A DNA stretch of 9,144 bases from assembly GCA_001817685.1 (NCBI GenBank), contig MHIV01000027.1:1462-10605 (forward strand). Reading direction: 5' to 3'. Numbering within the stretch: position 1 is the stretch's first letter; every line of letters starts with the position of its first letter. The notes below the pieces were generated by a model that made no database searches, was not told the origin of the DNA, and saw only the letters and a program-made list of their open reading frames with translations. Made by a program: the position numbers and the translations under genes. The stretch comes from Candidatus Colwellbacteria bacterium RIFCSPHIGHO2_02_FULL_45_17 (GTDB taxonomy: Bacteria > Patescibacteriota > Minisyncoccia > UBA6257 > Colwellbacteraceae). Positions 5,930-9,144 of this stretch are shown here, piece by piece.

Positions 5930-8325
5930 AAAAACGCGAAATAACGACTGAACTGCGTGAGTCATATTTGGATTACGCGATGTCTGTTATAGTCGGTCGT
6001 GCGTTGCCGGACGTTCGCGACGGATTAAAGCCAGTTCACAGAAGGATTCTCTGGGCAATGTGGGAGGGAGGCCTAACACACCAAGCTAAATATCGAAAAT
6101 CAGCAAACATTGTCGGGTCCGTTCTTGGTTCATACCATCCGCATGGAGACATTCCCGTATATGATTCTCTCGCCAGAATGGCGCAGGATTTCTCGTTGAG
6201 GTATCCGCTCATAGACGGTCAGGGAAACTGGGGCGACCTCGACGGCGACCCACCTGCCGCAATGAGGTACACAGAGTGTCGCCTTTCGGCAATAGCAAGC
6301 GCACTTCTTATTGATATAGATAAAGATACGGTAGATTTCATACCGAATTACGACGATACAAAAAAAGAACCAACAGTTCTCCCGGCAAAACTCCCGAATC
6401 TTTTAATAAATGGCTCAGATGGAATTGCGGTCGGCATGGCCACCAAAATTCCTCCGCACAATCTAGGTGAAGTCGTCGATGCGATCTCACATCTAGTTGA
6501 TAAACCAAAGGCCACAGCCGAAGAATTAATGGTATTTATCAAAGGACCGGATTTTCCGACCGGCGGAATCATATATGATTCTAAGGGAATCGTAGAGTCA
6601 TACGTCTCGGGCCGTGGGGGAATAACAGTCCGCGGGAAGGCCGAGATAGAAGATAAAAGAATAGTAATATCGGAGATTCCATATCAGGTTAATAAAGCCG
6701 ACCTCATTATAAAGATGGCAGAGCTCGTGCAAACAAAGCGGCTTGTCGGGATTCGTGACATACGCGATGAATCGGACCGGAACGACCAAGTACGAATCGT
6801 AATAGAGTTAAAGAGCGACGCAGTCCCTCAAAAAACATTGAACCAGCTCTGGAGATTTACAGACCTTCAAAAAGACTTTCATCTTAATATGGTAGCGCTC
6901 GCCGAAGGCGGCCTACAACCGCAGACAATGTCGATTAAAGACGTGCTCGTCGGCTTTCTAGCGCACAGGGAGGAGGTTGTCACACGCCGCACAAAATTTG
7001 AGCTAGCTAAAGCAAAAGAGCGCGAGCACATACTCGAAGGACTCGTTATAGCGCTATCGAACATCGATAAAATAATTTCTACGATTAAAAAATCTAAGAA
7101 TCGTGAGGATGCTGAGAAAAATCTTATCGCCAATTTCAAACTTACAAGTCGTCAGGCAATTGCCATTTTAGAAATGCGCTTACAGTCTTTGGCGGCTCTC
7201 GAGCGTCAGAAGATAGAAGACGAACTGAAAGAGAAGAAAAAAATTATTAAGGAGCTAACTGAACTTCTTAAGGATCCCAAAAAAATCCAAGATCTTATCA
7301 AAAGCGAGCTTCAAGATCTCAAAAAAGACTTCGGGGACGAAAGAAGGACAAAAATTGACGAAGGAAAACTCGGAGAGCTTAGCGTCGAGGACATGGTTCC
7401 ACAAGAGGAAGTCGTTATAACAATGTCAGACGACGGGTATATAAAGAGAATCCCGCCGAGCACGTTTAGAAGACAAAGGAGGGGCGGAAAGGGGCTGAAG
7501 GGTAGCGATTTGAGAGACGAGGATGTGCTCGCTCACTTTTTGGGCGCTCACACCCACGACAATATGTTATTTTTCACCGACAGAGGAAAAGTATTCCAGA
7601 CAAAAGCGTATGAAATACCCGAGGGCAAGCGTACAAGTAAAGGAAAGGCGATACATAATTTCCTGGAAATTCCGAATGACGTTAAAGTTACGGCGGTAAT
7701 TACATACAGCGATAAAATAGAGTCAGACACCTATTTGGTTATGGCGACTTCGAGGGGAGTCGTTAAGAAAGTAGAAATAGAGAAATTTAAAAACGTCCGC
7801 CGAAGCGGAATTATAGCCATAAACCTTGCAAAAGAAGATCAGCTAAAATGGGCGAAGCTCGCTCGCAAAGGAGACGAAATTATTTTAAGCACAGAATCCG
7901 GCCGGGCAATCAGATTTAAGGAGTCCGATGTCCGTTCGATGGGAAGAACGGCTGGGGGCGTCAAGGGAATTACTTTAAAGAAGAACGACGAAGTGAGCTC
8001 TTTCGAAGTTTTGGGTCCTCAGGCAGAGACGAACCTGCTCGTTGTTATGACGAACGGTTATGCAAAACAGACCCCACTTAAGGAATATAAAGTTCAAAGA
8101 CGAGGCGGGTCCGGTATTCTTACGGCCAAAGTAACGGATAAGACAGGAAAGCTCGTGTCTTCCCATGCTATAATTGACCAAACAGAGCTTCTTGCAATCT
8201 CGGGGCGCGGTCAGATTTTGAAGACTACGATAAAAAGTATTCGTAAGGCCGGAAGAGCCACTCAGGGAGTACGCATCATGAAGCTCGATAAAGGTGACGA
8301 GCTTGTGGGAACTGTATGTCTCTAA
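5911..8325 (+). CDS. gyrA: DNA gyrase subunit A
   Basis: This is the DNA breakage-reunion subunit of the type IIA topoisomerase that introduces negative supercoils with GyrB. It has 804 residues (B. subtilis about 820, E. coli 875). The N-terminal winged-helix/tower region has the catalytic Tyr120 in AAMRYTECRL, the intercalating Ile172 in GIAVGMAT, and HPHGD (76-80). A coiled-coil follows at about 360-480, then a C-terminal beta-pinwheel (about 500-804) with the GyrA box QRRGGKG (522-528), which separates it from ParC. A second box-like QRRGGSG lies at 729-735. There is no long acidic tail. At the positions of E. coli Ser83 and Ala84 it has Ile81 and Pro82, while the Asp87 equivalent (Asp85) is kept. 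The ATG lies 19 nt inside the preceding MBL-fold gene and has no Shine-Dalgarno sequence, so translation is probably coupled. gyrB is not in the window. Confidence 0.97.
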   Translation: MAHDKIEKREITTELRESYLDYAMSVIVGRALPDVRDGLKPVHRRILWAMWEGGLTHQAKYRKSANIVGSVLGSYHPHGDIPVYDSLARMAQDFSLRYPLIDGQGNWGDLDGDPPAAMRYTECRLSAIASALLIDIDKDTVDFIPNYDDTKKEPTVLPAKLPNLLINGSDGIAVGMATKIPPHNLGEVVDAISHLVDKPKATAEELMVFIKGPDFPTGGIIYDSKGIVESYVSGRGGITVRGKAEIEDKRIVISEIPYQVNKADLIIKMAELVQTKRLVGIRDIRDESDRNDQVRIVIELKSDAVPQKTLNQLWRFTDLQKDFHLNMVALAEGGLQPQTMSIKDVLVGFLAHREEVVTRRTKFELAKAKEREHILEGLVIALSNIDKIISTIKKSKNREDAEKNLIANFKLTSRQAIAILEMRLQSLAALERQKIEDELKEKKKIIKELTELLKDPKKIQDLIKSELQDLKKDFGDERRTKIDEGKLGELSVEDMVPQEEVVITMSDDGYIKRIPPSTFRRQRRGGKGLKGSDLRDEDVLAHFLGAHTHDNMLFFTDRGKVFQTKAYEIPEGKRTSKGKAIHNFLEIPNDVKVTAVITYSDKIESDTYLVMATSRGVVKKVEIEKFKNVRRSGIIAINLAKEDQLKWAKLARKGDEIILSTESGRAIRFKESDVRSMGRTAGGVKGITLKKNDEVSSFEVLGPQAETNLLVVMTNGYAKQTPLKEYKVQRRGGSGILTAKVTDKTGKLVSSHAIIDQTELLAISGRGQILKTTIKSIRKAGRATQGVRIMKLDKGDELVGTVCL

Positions 8326-9144
8326 AAATAGGCTCCAAAGAATTTAGTAAGGAACAAACGATATTTCTTGCCGCTGGCGCGGCGCTCGTTGTAACTCTTA
8401 TTCTGGTTTTCATAGGCGTATTGCCTGGAGGAAAAAGGGGTGAAGAGAAAATAAGTATCTCTGTATGGGTTCTCGACGAAGACACAGAAATCTGGGACCC
8501 CATTCTTATTCGCTTCGAGAATTCTTATCCAGATATAAATGCGACGCTCGAAGAAATAGCCCCTGGGAACTACGAGAACGAGCTACTCAATGCACTTGCG
8601 GCTGGAAGGGGTCCAGACGTATTTATGTTTAACAGCAAGTGGCTAATCGAGCACGGCGACAAAATTGCCCCCGCGCCCTCCAATAAAATGACGGCAGAAA
8701 CTTTCTCGGGATTCTTTCCACAGGTAGCAGAGCAGGATTTTGTGAGCGAAGGAAGAATTTACGCCATGCCGCTTTTCGTCGACACGCTGGCGCTTCTCTA
8801 CAACCGCGATATTTTTGATGCGAAAGGAGTAGTATTTGCCCCAGGGACTTGGAAAGAATTTGAGGAAGCAGTTGCGAAGCTAAGAACTTTTGAAAATGGG
8901 AAGATGGGAGATAAAGCGGCCGCAATCGGTGGAACGTCGGCGAGTGTTTCAAATGCGGTAGACTTAGTCGGGCTTCTTATGTTACAAAATGGATCCACGA
9001 TCGTAAACGAAAGTTTTACGAGAGCCGACTTTGGACGAGAAGGCGAAGCGGGACTTCTGCAGTATACAAAATTTGCTGATCCGCAAAGCCCTCTTTATAC
9101 GTGGGACGATTCGCTTGGTTTATCCAACGAAGTCTTCGCCAATG
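8316..9144 (+). CDS. Membrane-anchored extracellular solute-binding protein (family 1-like), 3' end outside window
   Basis: An open frame runs from ATG 8316 to the right edge: 276 residues and no stop. A short basic N-terminus is followed by one hydrophobic segment (about 15-37) and then an extracytoplasmic domain. No lipobox cysteine is present, so the protein should stay tethered by an uncleaved anchor. The domain looks like the family 1 ABC-transporter binding proteins: ISVWVLDED (46-54), a helix with FENSYPDINATLEEI (67-81), LLNALAAGRGPDVFMF (90-105), then GRIYAMPLFVDTLALLYNRDIF (146-167) and GTWKEFEEAV (177-186). Family members usually bind sugars or oligosaccharides for import. No permease is visible here, and the ligand cannot be read from the sequence. 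The ATG sits inside the last codons of gyrA (10-nt overlap), so it belongs to the same operon. Confidence 0.88.
   Translation, partial: MSLKIGSKEFSKEQTIFLAAGAALVVTLILVFIGVLPGGKRGEEKISISVWVLDEDTEIWDPILIRFENSYPDINATLEEIAPGNYENELLNALAAGRGPDVFMFNSKWLIEHGDKIAPAPSNKMTAETFSGFFPQVAEQDFVSEGRIYAMPLFVDTLALLYNRDIFDAKGVVFAPGTWKEFEEAVAKLRTFENGKMGDKAAAIGGTSASVSNAVDLVGLLMLQNGSTIVNESFTRADFGREGEAGLLQYTKFADPQSPLYTWDDSLGLSNEVFAN

Noticed and set aside
8629..8952. Minus-strand reading frames of 107 and 66 codons near the right edge
   Set aside because: Antisense to the solute-binding protein, which has clear family features in the plus frame.

Overview
The window looks like chromosomal DNA from an uncultivated bacterium of the Candidate Phyla Radiation (Patescibacteria, most likely Parcubacteria-like). 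This placement is inference. It rests on a four-repeat ribosomal protein S1 with a short N-terminal lead, a small metallo-beta-lactamase-fold protein directly ahead of gyrA, a solute-binding protein held by an N-terminal membrane anchor instead of a lipobox, heavily overlapping genes with poor Shine-Dalgarno signals, frequent AUA codons, and tRNA genes without an encoded CCA. GC content is moderate, apparently a little under half. No rRNA gene is present to settle the taxonomy.

Layout. Bases 2-1756 (+) hold the C-terminal part of a secreted subtilisin-like (S8) protease carrying an Ig-like domain with a peptidoglycan-binding-type module inserted in it, a PKD domain and a C-terminal beta domain. 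The catalytic Asp and His lie upstream of the window. Facing it on the minus strand is a run read right to left: rpsA (5184-3976), ftsH (4028-2139), tRNA-Ile(UAU) (2067-1995) and tRNA-Val(UAC) (1902-1829). rpsA and ftsH overlap by 53 nt. The tRNAs may be read through from ftsH or start from a weaker promoter inside its 3' end.

Between rpsA and the rightward genes is a compact divergent control region (about 5185-5362). It has one sigma70-like promoter per direction, each placed so that the mRNA would begin only a few bases before the ATG. Between the promoters sits a 64-bp palindrome with 15-bp perfect arms, flanked by GTCAA direct repeats. The rightward operon is a metallo-beta-lactamase-fold protein that has lost all zinc-binding histidines (5363-5929), gyrA (5911-8325) and a membrane-anchored extracellular solute-binding protein (8316 to the edge). 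Neighbouring genes overlap by 19 and 10 nt.

Most of the content is housekeeping: translation (S1, tRNAs), membrane proteostasis (FtsH) and DNA topology (GyrA). The items that most deserve a second look are the degenerate MBL-fold protein, the palindrome between near-leaderless divergent promoters, the UAU-anticodon tRNA-Ile, the nested domain in the protease, and the Ile-Pro pair at the quinolone-determining positions of GyrA. I see no CRISPR array, transposase, phage gene or defence gene.
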